From Planctomycetaceae bacterium (GTDB taxonomy: Bacteria > Planctomycetota > Phycisphaerae > UBA1845 > UTPLA1), in assembly GCA_006969385.1 (NCBI GenBank), contig CP030884.1, positions 806,001 through 870,000 on the forward strand: 64,000 nt of DNA. Direction: 5' to 3'. The notes below the pieces were generated by a model that worked only from the letters and a program-made list of their open reading frames with translations, searched no databases and was not told where the DNA came from. The translations under genes and the position numbers were made by a program. Positions 1-9,265 of this stretch are shown here, piece by piece. Position 1 is the stretch's first letter. Each line of letters starts with the position of its first letter.

Positions 1-466
1 TGACCCAGGCCAAATCGTGGCTCTCGTCGCTTACCACGTATTCAGCATCCCCCGTGATGCGACACAAAAATCGAATGTCGTAATGCAAATGCCCCGGCAC
101 CTCGCCGCGCGCGGGGATCGGATGCACGTCGAGATCGAATATCTCCGCGCTGACCGCCTCGATGGCGTCGATGCCCGACTCCTCCTGCGCCTCTTTCAAA
201 GCAACCCGCAAAATGTCGCTATCGCCATCGCAATGGCCGCCGAGTTGCAGCCATTTATCCAGCTTGCGATGGTGCGTCAGCAGCGCCCGACCACGCCGCT
301 CATCGATCAACCACGCTGCCCCCGTCATATGGCCGACGAGCAAACTCCGCTCGAAGCAATCGGGATATTCCCGAACGAAATCGATAATCTGCTGCCGATG
401 TTCGATCTCAGCCGTGTCCGTCGGTCGATAACGTTCGAGTTTTTGTAGCAGGTCGTCGCGATGCAT
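1..466 (-). CDS. NUDIX hydrolase (3' end cut by window edge)
   Basis: The minus strand is open from an ATG at 466 to the window edge, giving 155 residues with no stop. Residues 76-99 form a NUDIX box that begins LGGHCDGDSD and ends KEAQEESGI, matching the REUXEEXGU core with Lys for Arg. NUDIX enzymes cleave nucleoside diphosphates linked to another group, using a metal held by the EExxE glutamates; the substrate cannot be told here. The N-terminal 40 residues (many Arg, Asp, Gln) form a helical lead-in seen in cytoplasmic NUDIX proteins of this subtype. No signal peptide is present. The open frame on the opposite strand here is a shadow. Confidence 0.85.
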   Translation of the reverse strand, partial: MHRDDLLQKLERYRPTDTAEIEHRQQIIDFVREYPDCFERSLLVGHMTGAAWLIDERRGRALLTHHRKLDKWLQLGGHCDGDSDILRVALKEAQEESGIDAIEAVSAEIFDLDVHPIPARGEVPGHLHYDIRFLCRITGDAEYVVSDESHDLAWV

Positions 467-535
467 GCTGGCGATGGTAGCCCACAACGGCAACGACCGA
501 AAACGCGGCGGGTGAGCGCACACGCCGCGCCCGAT

Positions 536-795
536 TTAGCCCCCGGCCAATGGCCGGGGGCTAAGTGTTGTAGGGGTGCCCCTGCCCTTCCAGGGCTGGG
601 GGACGCTCTCCCTTCCTCGCGCCCGGCGCCCCTTCATTCGCGCCGGGTGCCCCATCCTTCGCGGCAGCGAAGGGTGGGGAATCGCCCACGACACAAAAGC
701 AAATCAGCCCCGCCTGTCGCCACGGGTCAGCCCCTGGCCCATGGCCGAGGGGCTAACTGTTGTTGGGATGCCCCTGCCCCTCTGAGGCTGGGGAC
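536..795. repeat. Cluster of palindromic REP-like elements (families A and B)
   Basis: This 476-base gap between genes is filled mainly with palindromes. Family A copies lie at 536-564 (arms TTAGCCCCCGGCC and GGCCGGGGGCTAA) and 729-754 (a diverged copy). Family B copies lie at 574-604 (GGGTGCCCCTGCCCTTCC then AGGGCTGGGGGAC), 644-683 (GGGTGCCCCATCC...GGGTGGGGAATC) and 765-795. An A copy followed closely by a B copy occurs twice, so the unit is composite, as in bacterial BIMEs. Open frames crossing this stretch are low-complexity and are not believed to be genes. Confidence 0.85.
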
Positions 796-942
796 ATCCC
801 CCTCCCGCCCGGTTCCGAAAACCCGAAAAAAATCTTTCACCCGCGCGGCAGAACCCGGTCCCCCGGCGGTACTTCTCCTCGCCACCGACGAACGGCGTCG
901 CGGCGAAACGAACAACACCGTGTTTTGCGAGGAGACACGACG

Positions 943-1230
943 ATGAAAACGCTCAAGAACATGACCGGCCTGAAGAAGTTTTGTCTGGGTTTGGCCCTTG
1001 CCGGCGGCCTGATGCTGAACACCGGCTGCGAAGAGTTGCGGCTGATCAACGACCTCGTCCGCGCCATACCCGTCAGCGATGGCGGCCTCTTCGACGGCGT
1101 CATGCCCGACCTCGACTTCGGCGGCGGCCCCACAACCGGCGATGAGTTATTCGGCGACGACGATGGCGGCTATTTTGACGACGGCTACTACGGCGACGAC
1201 GACTACAGCGACGACTTCTTCGATTGGTAA
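943..1230 (+). CDS. Small secreted or lipoprotein, acidic Gly/Asp/Tyr-rich tail
   Basis: A 95-residue protein. The ATG at 943 is preceded by a GAGGAG Shine-Dalgarno sequence about 9 bases upstream, so this start is preferred over longer frames. Residues 1-29 make a basic N-terminus plus hydrophobic core ending NTGC, a loose lipobox with Cys29. The rest is very acidic: the last 40 residues are mostly Gly, Asp and Tyr (DDGGYFDDGYYGDDDY), probably unstructured or cation-binding. No family is recognised. An intrinsic terminator follows at once, so it is a single-gene unit. Confidence 0.75.
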   Translation: MKTLKNMTGLKKFCLGLALAGGLMLNTGCEELRLINDLVRAIPVSDGGLFDGVMPDLDFGGGPTTGDELFGDDDGGYFDDGYYGDDDYSDDFFDW

Positions 1231-1282
1231 TGCGAAACGCGGCGAGCGAAACGAACATGCGATCAGTTTCGTGCGAATTGAA

Positions 1283-1319
1283 AAGAACCGCGGCCCTAAG
1301 GGTCGCGGTTCTTTTTTTA
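1283..1319 (+). terminator. Intrinsic terminator after the small acidic lipoprotein
   Basis: Stem arms AGAACCGCG and CGCGGTTCT enclose a short loop and are followed by seven T residues on the plus strand. It lies 53 bases after the stop at 1230 and separates this gene from the convergent gene ending at 1324. Confidence 0.9.
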
Positions 1320-1323
1320 ACGT

Positions 1324-2058
1324 TTATTCAAATGTCGCGGATTGAATCAGCGCGTCGAGTGCCGGCTTACGCAAGAAGTCAACGCTGCCATCGTCGTACA
1401 ATACGTTTCCGCCTTCGCAATAATGATTGCGCGGGTCCTCAATGATAATGGGTACGAGCCCATCCTTGTTCGGCGGGCATTGCTTGACGCGGCGATAACA
1501 ATTCGGGTTGCTATCGAAAGAGGGGCATCGCAATTGCTTCGGTGTTAAAGAGCCCTCCGCAACCAAATTATCGAGCCATGCATAATCCGTGCCGTGCTCC
1601 AATCGATAGGCGTCTGCTGCTTGCGCAATTCCGCGGAGATTAGCGGAACAGACTGTACGTCTTGCAAGTTCGAACGGCCCTTGCGGCTGATCTATTGCTT
1701 CCAAAACAATCGGTCTGATGGTCAAATAGACCAATGTCAGCCCGGCAAGCGAACCCGCAAAGAGTATGAACCTGATTCGTTTATCAATTGATTCTTTTTT
1801 CGAATGACAGAATGCGACAATTCCAGCGACGACCGACAAAATGCCCAACACGAATTCGAAAATCGAGAACTTTAGCGGTAAGCGTTCGCATTTCGTGTAG
1901 ACTACGATTACCAAACGGCTAGCGGAGAATACATAAACCAAGGAGATGGCACCGAGTACCGTTGCCAATTGAACGATTCCAAACCGACGAAATATAGAAA
2001 TCGAATCGCCGCTCGGAGGTGCGTAGTTAAGATCGATCGGCTCTTTCTCGTCGCTCAT
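1324..2058 (-). CDS. Membrane protein with pseudopilin-like H-x-DG C-terminal domain
   Basis: A 244-residue protein with hydrophobic segments at about 25-50, 65-85 and 97-115. A soluble C-terminal half follows, containing CSANLRGIAQAADAY and ending with HYCEGGNVLYDDGSVDFL. That ending resembles the H-x-DG tail of the very numerous planctomycete DUF1559/pseudopilin-like proteins, where 'NLRGIAQA' is also common. Unlike true pseudopilins it lacks an N-terminal prepilin peptidase site, having several membrane spans instead. Six cysteines in the soluble part suggest an exported or metal-binding domain. Function unknown. It converges on the terminator at 1283-1319. Confidence 0.7.
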   Translation of the reverse strand: MSDEKEPIDLNYAPPSGDSISIFRRFGIVQLATVLGAISLVYVFSASRLVIVVYTKCERLPLKFSIFEFVLGILSVVAGIVAFCHSKKESIDKRIRFILFAGSLAGLTLVYLTIRPIVLEAIDQPQGPFELARRTVCSANLRGIAQAADAYRLEHGTDYAWLDNLVAEGSLTPKQLRCPSFDSNPNCYRRVKQCPPNKDGLVPIIIEDPRNHYCEGGNVLYDDGSVDFLRKPALDALIQSATFE

Positions 2059-2090
2059 TAGCCTATACTCCGCCCGATCACTGTGAATCT

Positions 2091-2115
2091 CATGCGGCCA
2101 CAGGCCGTGGCTCTG
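2091..2115. repeat. Family C palindromic repeat
   Basis: CATGCGGCCACAGGCC followed by GTGGCTCTG is the reverse complement, with one mismatch, of a segment at 18820-18844. It lies in the short gap between two minus-strand genes. Confidence 0.7.
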
Positions 2116-2214
2116 TCTATACGCGGCCGCGAATCACCTCACCATTCGGCATTACAAAATACTATGCACGCCATCGCGTCCGATCATCTATCCATCACAA
2201 AATCTACGACGCGT

Positions 2215-3654
2215 CTAGTCGCCGCCCGAATCGATTTGCCGCGCGCCCTTGTGCCCTAACTCAAACGTCTCACCCCGATCTGGCATATAGATATCGCGAT
2301 AGCCGTCACCGCGCAGCATGTCGCGCATGCCTTGCATTTGATCGAGTTCGCCATGTACCAGAAACGCGCCCTTACACCCTGCCGCGTGCGGTTTGAGCAA
2401 GCCGCGCAACTCTTCACGGTCGGCATGCGCACTGAAGCCGTTGAGCTTTTCGACGCGTGCCTTCAGCTTGTATTCCTTGCCAAAGATATTGACCTTGGGC
2501 TGCTTCTCGACGATGCGCCGGCCCAACGTGTGCGCCGCCATAAAGCCCACGATCAGAATCGTGTTATTGGCATCCTGAATATTATTCTTCAGATGGTGCC
2601 GAATGCGACCCGCTTCGCACATGCCGCTGGCCGAAATAATCACTGCCGGCTTCTTGTACTTGTTAATCGCCTTACTCTCATCCACCGACTGCACGTAGGT
2701 ACAAGACGAGCATCCCAGGATATCGCCGGTAATCTGCTGGAACGATTTCGCCTCGCGGTCGTACAACTCGGGATGCAGCCGAAACACTTCCGTCGCGTTC
2801 ACCGCCAGCGGGCTATCGACGTAGATCGGTAGCGGCTGGATCGCGCCTTCGCGCATCAACTGATGCAGGTAATACACGATCACCTGCGTGCGGCCCACGC
2901 TAAACGCCGGAATAATCACTTTGCCGCCGCGCTCCGAGGTTTCCGCCACGATCCGCGCCAATTCCCCTTTCAAATCGCCCGTGGGTGGATGCGTGCGATT
3001 GCCGTAGGTGCTCTCGGTAATCACGTAATCGAAAGGCTCCAGCCTCTTCGGATCGCGCAGAATGGGCATGTCGGGCCGACCGATATCGCCGGTAAAGCAC
3101 AAGCGAATCGGCTTATCCGAATCGGGCGGGTTATAAACCAATTCCACACTCGACGAACCCAACATATGCCCGGCATGGTGAAAGCGTACGCGCAGTCGTC
3201 GCGTGACCCAGAACCAGCGTTCCTGCGAGACCGAATGAAACGCATGCAAGGCCGCGTGCGCGTCGTGTTCTTCGTACAACGGGCTAACGGTCGGCTTGCC
3301 CTTGCGTTGCAGCTTCTTATTCAAGTACTGCGTATCTTCTTGTTGAATATGGGCCGAATCGGCCAGCAACAGCGCGCACAAATCGCGCGTGGCGGGCGTG
3401 GTGTAAATCGGCCCTTCGAACCCGCGCGCCACCAGCATCGGCAGCCGACCGCAATGATCGATGTGCGCATGCGAAAGCACCACGGCGTGTAGCGACTTGG
3501 GATCGATTTCGAAGGTACGATTCTTTTCGTGATCGTGCTTACGGTCGCCCTGAAAAAGCCCGCAGTCGAGCGCGATGCGCCGTCCGTCGGCCTCCAACAC
3601 ATGGCACGAACCCGTTACTTCCTGTGCGGCGCCGCGAAATGAAACCGTGAGCAT
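2215..3654 (-). CDS. Beta-CASP metallo-beta-lactamase-fold hydrolase (RNase/YSH1-like)
   Basis: A 479-residue protein, complete for the COG1236-type family of RNA exonucleases/endonucleases. The metal site motif SHAHIDHCGRLP lies near residue 60. Beta-CASP motifs follow in order: TESTYGNRTH, IPAFSVGRTQ, VDSPLAVNATEVF, ISASGMCEAGRIRHHL and, near the end, FSAHADREEL and LVHGE. These predict a zinc-dependent phosphodiesterase acting on RNA in the cytoplasm. The start is set at the ATG at 3654, which has GGGAGAA upstream. A longer frame to 3720 would begin inside the terminator hairpin of the upstream gene and is rejected. It is not RNase J itself: it is shorter and lacks that family's C-terminal domain. 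Confidence 0.9.
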   Translation of the reverse strand: MLTVSFRGAAQEVTGSCHVLEADGRRIALDCGLFQGDRKHDHEKNRTFEIDPKSLHAVVLSHAHIDHCGRLPMLVARGFEGPIYTTPATRDLCALLLADSAHIQQEDTQYLNKKLQRKGKPTVSPLYEEHDAHAALHAFHSVSQERWFWVTRRLRVRFHHAGHMLGSSSVELVYNPPDSDKPIRLCFTGDIGRPDMPILRDPKRLEPFDYVITESTYGNRTHPPTGDLKGELARIVAETSERGGKVIIPAFSVGRTQVIVYYLHQLMREGAIQPLPIYVDSPLAVNATEVFRLHPELYDREAKSFQQITGDILGCSSCTYVQSVDESKAINKYKKPAVIISASGMCEAGRIRHHLKNNIQDANNTILIVGFMAAHTLGRRIVEKQPKVNIFGKEYKLKARVEKLNGFSAHADREELRGLLKPHAAGCKGAFLVHGELDQMQGMRDMLRGDGYRDIYMPDRGETFELGHKGARQIDSGGD

Positions 3655-3671
3655 GCGTTCTCCCGATGGGG

Positions 3672-3720
3672 TAAAAACAAAAATGGCGTTGCCGCGCGCG
3701 AATGTGCGCGGCAACGCCAT
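3672..3720 (-). terminator. Intrinsic terminator of the GACC-repeat protein gene
   Basis: On the minus strand, arms ATGGCGTTGCCGCGC and GCGCGGCAACGCCAT (15 bp, perfect) enclose an 8-base loop and are followed by TTTTTGTTTTT. It begins 18 bases past the stop of the upstream gene (3739) and ends before the Shine-Dalgarno of the metallo-hydrolase. Confidence 0.92.
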
Positions 3721-3738
3721 GAGGTTATCGAAGATCGG

Positions 3739-6700
3739 CTACGGAGTGCAAGCGCCGCCCGCACCGTTGCCGTCGAAGTTGTTGGCGACCGAGACGGCAA
3801 TCTGCTGATCGGCGGCCGAGTTGGCACCATCGCAGTTGATATCGGCAGCCGTGATCGTGGCCGGGTCCGTTACCTCACCATCCACCACGGCGGCGATGAT
3901 TGCAACGTCGGTGCTATTCGTACAGCCGTCGCCGTTCACATCGCCCAGCACGCGTACCGTAATCGGCACCGTCGCCGTTCCGATGTTGCCAAAGTCATCG
4001 CCCGTCACCGTAACCGTCGCGATATAGGTCATGCCACCCGGCGAATACGCGGGTCGCAAAGGTGCACGAAAGACGGCGTTGCCTGTGGTTTCACCTGAAA
4101 CAGCGGCGAACATTGCGTTGGGGCGATCGGCAGGTGCCGCAATCTCCCAGGAGTAGCTGTACGAATTGTTATTCAGCGTATCGCCCGCCACCAGCGCGTT
4201 CAAAGAAACCGTGCAGTTGGTACCCGCGGGCAGATTCTCGTAAACATAGTTCTGCGGCGTCGAAGCTTGCACCTCGATCATGGGCAAACAATCCAACGCA
4301 CAATCGGTACCGATGCCGATGAATGAACCATCCTGACTCAAGCAAAGCGCTTCGGTCAAAATGTTACAGAAAATCCCTCCGCCAAAGCAGCATGCGCCCG
4401 CCAGCGCGTCGCATGGCGCCTCGTCGCAAGATATGCCCGTACCGAGCCACTGATCGCCGAATTCTTCGCAATCGAATTGCGTCGTTTCGTAACAGAACAA
4501 ACCTTCCGAACCGTCGCAGCACGCACCCGTCGGTTCGGTGAAACAAATCTTGCCATCGCAGACGCTGTCATCACCGTAATAGGTGCCGTCGATTGCGCTG
4601 CAGTCGTTTTCGGTAAGCTGCGCGCAGAAATCCTTGCTGTCGCAACAGGCACCCGTGGTTGGAAAACAATCGTCGCAGGATATGCCGATGCCGAGAAACT
4701 CACCCTCTTCCGTGACACACAACTCGGGTGTCAGCGGTTCGCAGAATTCCCCAAAGAAGCAGCACGCACCGGCAATGGCATCGCAGGGTGCATCGGCGCA
4801 GGTCGTCCCATCGCCCAAATACTCACCACCAAATCCATCGCAGTTAACGGCCGTTTCCACGGTACAAAACAGCCCATCACCGGCCTGACAGCATGCCCCC
4901 GTCGGTTCCGGACATGCCGTTCCCGCACAATCGGTGAAGTCGCCCTCGTACGCACCGCCGTTATCGTTACAACTGGTTTCAGTCGCGTTCGAGCATTCGC
5001 CATTCGGCAAACAACACGCCCCCAGCGGCTGCGGACACGATGTTGATTTGCAATCGGTGAAATCGCCCTGATACGAGCCCTTATCGAAGTTGCAACTTGT
5101 CTCCGTCAGGTTCTCGCAGGTACCGTCGAAAATGCAGCACGCGCCCGTCGGCTGCGGACACATCGTGCTCGAACAATCTGTGAAGTCGCCCTGATACGAA
5201 CCCTTATCGAAGTTGCAACTCGTCTCCGTCAGGTTCGCGCAGGTGCCGTCGAACATGCAGCACGCGCCCGTCGGTTGCGGACACATCGTGCTCGAACAAT
5301 CCGTGAAGTCACCCTGATACGTTCCGCCGTCCGTCGTGCAACTGACTTCCGTCTTGCTCGCGCACTCACCATTCGGCAAGCAACAAGCACCGACCGGCTG
5401 CGGGCAGGATACTTCGCTGCACAAGACGCCGAAGCCTTGGAACGTGCCTCCGCTCTTCTGGCAGTTAAACACTTCCTCTTCGGAACAAGTGCCGTTCGGG
5501 AAACAGCAAGCCCCCGGCGGCGGAGCGCACGGGTCGGGTTGATCGAAGCACGTGGTGCCGCCCCCCTGAAAGCTGCCGTTGAAAAACTCCACACAGTCAA
5601 CTTCTTCGAGTTCGAGACAACCCGGCCCCGACACATCGCCGCGCGTTAAGCCGTTATTGCCGGTTCCGTCGCCGAAACCGGGAATGAGACAGCACGCACC
5701 GACCGGCACAAAACACGGATCGATTTCGTCATCGCAACTCGTGCCATCGCCCTGATAACTGCCTTCAAACGAATTGCACTCCGACAGGGTCAGATCGCTA
5801 CACGATTCGCCGAAACAACACGCCCCCGTCGGCTGCGGGCATTCCGCCGTCTCACAATTCGTATTATCACCCTGATACGTGCCGTCCTGCGTCGTACAGC
5901 TCAGCTCCGTCGCGTTGACGCAGTCGCCGTTCGGCAAGCAGCACGCGCCCGCCGGCTGCGGACAGTCGGCATCTTCGCACAATGCATTGTCACCCTGATA
6001 CGAACCCTCGATTTCGTCACAATCGGCCAGCGTAAGAAACTCGCAACTGCCGTCCGCTTTGCAGCATGCCCCCATCGGATCGGGGTCGCCGATCGACGGA
6101 CAATTCGTGCCCGGCCCTTGGAAGCTGCCGCCCAGCGATGCACATTCAGCGGCCGTCACGATCGTGCAACCATCGCTTTGCAAACACGCACCAGGCGTGC
6201 ACGCATTGCCGACGCCGTCATTGTTGTCATCTTCCTGATCGGCGTTGGCATCTGCCGGACAGTTATCGCAGGCATCGATCACGCCGTCATCGTCATTGTC
6301 GAGTTCGCAAACGTCCGGCTGACCGTTCTCGTTACAGTCGGCCGCGCCGCCGGCAATCTGCTCGTCATCGGGCTGGCCGTTCAGGTCGCAATCTTCACCC
6401 GGCCCCGGAATCACCAACGTAATCGTATCGCCGCCGTTGTAATCGACGCCCAAACGCAGCGTAACATTCAACAAGACCGCGCCGGTTTGAAACAACGGCG
6501 ATGCGGCACCGTCGTTGCTTTCGATCGTTGCGATAACGCTGATTTCTTCGGCAACCGTTTGCAACAGCGCGAGGCTGCTACCGAGACCTTCGGCTTGCAA
6601 CACACGATCGGACACGCGCACGTCTTCGTCGGAGAAAAAGAACCGCGCTTCCACACGCGCGTCGACACCCGATTCGTTCACCACCACGACGCCAACGGAC

Positions 6701-6837
6701 GACGTACCGAGCCCCGGTATCGGAAAGCCCGCGCCGTCTCCGAAGAGCAAGGCCAGCAAATCGCAGCCGGAGTTTGACCCCACGATCAACGCGATGGTTA
6801 ACGTCAGAACGACTGCTCGAAATCGACGAGACGGCAT
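3739..6837 (-). CDS. Secreted GACC-repeat protein with TSP3-like and dockerin-like segments
   Basis: A 1032-residue protein whose ATG has GAGGGGC upstream. Residues 1-25 are a signal peptide ending SNSGC, possibly a lipoprotein site. Residues 45-145 form a beta-rich domain resembling the small lipoprotein at 31064-31534 (compare YNGGDTITLVI with FNCGDTIVLTF). Residues 148-213 carry thrombospondin-3-type calcium motifs (DNDDDGVIDACDNCP). From 216 to about 840 run fifteen units of about 41 residues of the form GACC..G.C...T...C....G.YQGD.T.C, each with about six cysteines that probably form disulfides outside the cell. An Ig/cadherin-like domain follows, then a dockerin-like end (GDVNGDG...DINCDG). 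Units 7-9 are nearly identical in DNA. Likely a surface or matrix protein; ligand unknown. Confidence 0.88.
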   Translation of the reverse strand: MPSRRFRAVVLTLTIALIVGSNSGCDLLALLFGDGAGFPIPGLGTSSVGVVVVNESGVDARVEARFFFSDEDVRVSDRVLQAEGLGSSLALLQTVAEEISVIATIESNDGAASPLFQTGAVLLNVTLRLGVDYNGGDTITLVIPGPGEDCDLNGQPDDEQIAGGAADCNENGQPDVCELDNDDDGVIDACDNCPADANADQEDDNNDGVGNACTPGACLQSDGCTIVTAAECASLGGSFQGPGTNCPSIGDPDPMGACCKADGSCEFLTLADCDEIEGSYQGDNALCEDADCPQPAGACCLPNGDCVNATELSCTTQDGTYQGDNTNCETAECPQPTGACCFGESCSDLTLSECNSFEGSYQGDGTSCDDEIDPCFVPVGACCLIPGFGDGTGNNGLTRGDVSGPGCLELEEVDCVEFFNGSFQGGGTTCFDQPDPCAPPPGACCFPNGTCSEEEVFNCQKSGGTFQGFGVLCSEVSCPQPVGACCLPNGECASKTEVSCTTDGGTYQGDFTDCSSTMCPQPTGACCMFDGTCANLTETSCNFDKGSYQGDFTDCSSTMCPQPTGACCIFDGTCENLTETSCNFDKGSYQGDFTDCKSTSCPQPLGACCLPNGECSNATETSCNDNGGAYEGDFTDCAGTACPEPTGACCQAGDGLFCTVETAVNCDGFGGEYLGDGTTCADAPCDAIAGACCFFGEFCEPLTPELCVTEEGEFLGIGISCDDCFPTTGACCDSKDFCAQLTENDCSAIDGTYYGDDSVCDGKICFTEPTGACCDGSEGLFCYETTQFDCEEFGDQWLGTGISCDEAPCDALAGACCFGGGIFCNILTEALCLSQDGSFIGIGTDCALDCLPMIEVQASTPQNYVYENLPAGTNCTVSLNALVAGDTLNNNSYSYSWEIAAPADRPNAMFAAVSGETTGNAVFRAPLRPAYSPGGMTYIATVTVTGDDFGNIGTATVPITVRVLGDVNGDGCTNSTDVAIIAAVVDGEVTDPATITAADINCDGANSAADQQIAVSVANNFDGNGAGGACTP

Positions 6838-7066
6838 ATTTGCCCCTCACAAACCCCCTGCAAGGCAGGCACAAATTAAAGTTGATGTGCAATCGGCGCA
6901 TGCCGGCGCACACGCATCCGGTCCAAAGATGTTTATTCTACCCCGGATATGCCGGTGGTGAAGCGAGCAACGCGTTTTGGGGCAGCTTAAAAGACGATTA
7001 TCGCCGATTGGACATTCCAGAAGCGATATAGGACGGTGCGGCCCATATTGCGGGATATTCTCGACG

Positions 7067-7630
7067 TTAGTATTGAATCACCGAATGGACGCTGTAATCG
7101 CCCAGTTTCTGGCGACCGTTAAGCGCTTCCAGCTCGATCAGAAACGCCAGGCCGACGATCTGGCACTCGAACTGATCGATTAAATTGCAACTGGCTTTCA
7201 TCGTGCCGCCGGTTGCTAACAAGTCGTCGATCATCAACACGCGCGAGCCCGGGCGGATCGCATCCTTATGAATTTCCAACGCGTCGGTGCCGTATTCGAG
7301 TTTGTACTCGGCGCGAATCTTATCACCCGGCAACTTGCCCGGTTTGCGAATCGGCACAAATCCGGCCGACAGGTTGCGCGCCACCGCCGTGCCAAAAATA
7401 AAGCCGCGGCTCTCGGCCCCCACAACCAAATCGACATGTTCGTGACGATACGGTTGTGTCAGATACTCAACGGCAATCGACAAGCCCGCCGGGTGCGCCA
7501 ACAGCGGCGTTATGTCTTTAAAGATGATGCCCGGCTTGGGGAAATTCGGGATGTCGCGCACCAATCGCATCAGCGCTTTCACATCGGGAATCGGCATATT
7601 GATATCGTGATGCACGTGTTGAGCCATCAT
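7067..7630 (-). CDS. apt: Adenine phosphoribosyltransferase
   Basis: Apt joins adenine to PRPP to make AMP in purine salvage, in the cytoplasm. The 187-residue product has the family opening IPNFPKPGIIFKDITPLL, the GAESRGFIFG segment, IRKPGKLPG, and the PRPP-binding loop VLMIDDLLATGGT. The length is normal once 11 extra N-terminal residues (MMAQHVHHDIN) are allowed for. AAAGG lies about 12 bases before the tandem ATGs at 7630; a start at the MPIPDVK methionine is the alternative. It precedes the GACC-repeat gene on the same strand with a 229-base gap, so it is probably transcribed separately. I see no gene in that gap. Confidence 0.95.
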   Translation of the reverse strand: MMAQHVHHDINMPIPDVKALMRLVRDIPNFPKPGIIFKDITPLLAHPAGLSIAVEYLTQPYRHEHVDLVVGAESRGFIFGTAVARNLSAGFVPIRKPGKLPGDKIRAEYKLEYGTDALEIHKDAIRPGSRVLMIDDLLATGGTMKASCNLIDQFECQIVGLAFLIELEALNGRQKLGDYSVHSVIQY

Positions 7631-7699
7631 CGCAAGAGACCTTTCGCCAAGGCGTGGATTGAACGTCTCGCCGCATCGTACAAGGTGGGCATCGATTCG

Positions 7700-9142
7700 T
7701 CAGCGGCCGGTCGGCTTCAATAATAGGGTACTGCCATCGGCCAGCCCGAGCATCAAATCTCCCGTGATGCCGACCAACACTTCGGCCCGCGACGCGTCGA
7801 TCGGTCGCCCGTTCACGCGCACCACCACATCTCCCGGCACCAGCCCCGCACGCGCCGCCGCCGAATCCGCATCCACGCGCAAGACCAACAGCGATGGCTC
7901 CGGAAGATTTGCCGCCGAGCGCACCGACGGCGACAGCGCGCCGAGCGTCGCGCCGCGTAGCGAAATCTCTTCCGTCGGCAAACCCGGGTCGGCCACTTCC
8001 GGGCGGCGCACCAACGTGGCCGTCACATGCCGCGATGTTTCACCGCGACGTAGCGTGAGCTTCACCTGTTGTCCGACCGCCCCGGCGCCGACCAAGCGAA
8101 TAAACTGATCGACCGACGCGACCACATGGCCATCGACGCCGATGACGATATCCCCGGTTTGCACGCCCCCAAATTCCGCCGGGCCGCCGGAAAAAACCGA
8201 CGCGATGCGAATGCCGATACGCCGGCGCAAGCCGAGCGCTTCGCGCAACTGATCGGAAATCTCTTCGACTTCCACGCCGAGATAGCCATATTCAACCACT
8301 TGCCCGGCCTGCAACAACGCGACGATATCCCGATTGCGCGCGTTCAACGGTGTCGCAAACGAAAAGGCCGGTGCCGCCCCGCTGCTGGCAAAGACGGCCG
8401 TCATAATGCCGACCAACTCGCCGCGCGCATCGAACAAGGGTCCGCCCGAACTTCCCGATGTCGCCGCCAAGTTCGTCACCAGCATTTCGCCGAAATAGCG
8501 ATCTTCGTCTTCGCCCAACGACGCGGGCAACGGTCGTCGCAGCGCGCTCACCATGCCGTGACTGGCCACGGCATGACCGTCTTCGGCCAAGCCCATCGGA
8601 TTGCCGAGCATCATGAGAAACGACCCGCGGCGCAGGGCATCGGCATCTCCCATCACGCACGCACGCAAAGGCACATCGTCGACACGCAGCACCGCAAGAT
8701 CGCTACGCCGATCGGCGGCGATCAACCGTGCCGCGTGGCGCGACCCATCTGATAAAACAACGTAAATCGACGTCGCCCGATCGATCGTGTGCTGACTGGT
8801 GAGAATGCTGCCGTCGGATCGAATGCACACGCCGCTGCCGACGCTCATAAATATGCCGCGCGGCGCGCCGCCAAAACCATCCATCCCCGTCGGTCGCCGA
8901 CCGGCCTCGACCGTCACCACGGTCGAAGCAACGGCATCGATCAATTCGATCAGCGTGCGTTCGCGCTCGACGGGTGTCGCAGAATCGTTGGTCGGTGCCG
9001 GCGGTATTGACTGAGATATCACGGGTGCATCGCTACCGCTGGTGGCGTTGTCGGCAATGTCATTCAGCATAAAGGCGCGCGCGGCGCCCGGCCCCACCTG
9101 CCCCGCCGCGATCGATATGATGCAAATTATCGCCAGCGACAT
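7700..9142 (-). CDS. HtrA/Deg-like serine protease with two PDZ domains
   Basis: A 480-residue exported protein. GGAGAGA directly precedes the ATG. Residues 1-23 form a signal peptide ending AARA. The trypsin-like domain shows the whole triad: His118 in SQHTID, Asp148 in SDLAVL and Ser232 in GSSGGPL. Two PDZ domains follow: about 275-365 (GYLGVEVEEIS...GGVQTGDIVIGVDG) and 390-475 (AGLVPGDVVVRVNG). Such proteases degrade or refold damaged envelope proteins. The usual GNSGG is GSSGG, and the leader region is Pro/Ser/Thr-rich. It lies 69 bases upstream of apt on the same strand, though no functional link is evident. Confidence 0.9.
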   Translation of the reverse strand: MSLAIICIISIAAGQVGPGAARAFMLNDIADNATSGSDAPVISQSIPPAPTNDSATPVERERTLIELIDAVASTVVTVEAGRRPTGMDGFGGAPRGIFMSVGSGVCIRSDGSILTSQHTIDRATSIYVVLSDGSRHAARLIAADRRSDLAVLRVDDVPLRACVMGDADALRRGSFLMMLGNPMGLAEDGHAVASHGMVSALRRPLPASLGEDEDRYFGEMLVTNLAATSGSSGGPLFDARGELVGIMTAVFASSGAAPAFSFATPLNARNRDIVALLQAGQVVEYGYLGVEVEEISDQLREALGLRRRIGIRIASVFSGGPAEFGGVQTGDIVIGVDGHVVASVDQFIRLVGAGAVGQQVKLTLRRGETSRHVTATLVRRPEVADPGLPTEEISLRGATLGALSPSVRSAANLPEPSLLVLRVDADSAAARAGLVPGDVVVRVNGRPIDASRAEVLVGITGDLMLGLADGSTLLLKPTGR

Positions 9143-9265
9143 TCATCTCTCCGCAATCACGACTGCCTGCTTCAACGCAATAGGCGACACACCAATCAAC
9201 CGGTCGCCCATTATACGGGCGTGTCGATTCTCGGTTCACAGCCGGTTTTTGAATCGAATAATCGC

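Noticed and set aside
17..448. Plus-strand frame of 143 residues at the left edge
   Set aside because: It is the antisense of a frame with a clear NUDIX box on the minus strand.
461..946. 161-residue plus-strand frame through the repeat cluster
   Set aside because: It translates palindromes into Pro/Arg/Ala-rich low-complexity sequence.
2863..3492. 209-residue frame antisense to the beta-CASP hydrolase
   Set aside because: Shadow of a recognised protein on the other strand.
3655..3720. Upstream extension of the metallo-hydrolase to a start at 3720
   Set aside because: That start lies within a strong terminator hairpin of the preceding gene, and a good Shine-Dalgarno sits at the internal ATG.
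4960..5400. Regularly spaced near-identical repeats that could suggest a CRISPR array
   Set aside because: They are 123-base coding repeats within one protein frame; there are no unique spacers or short direct repeats.
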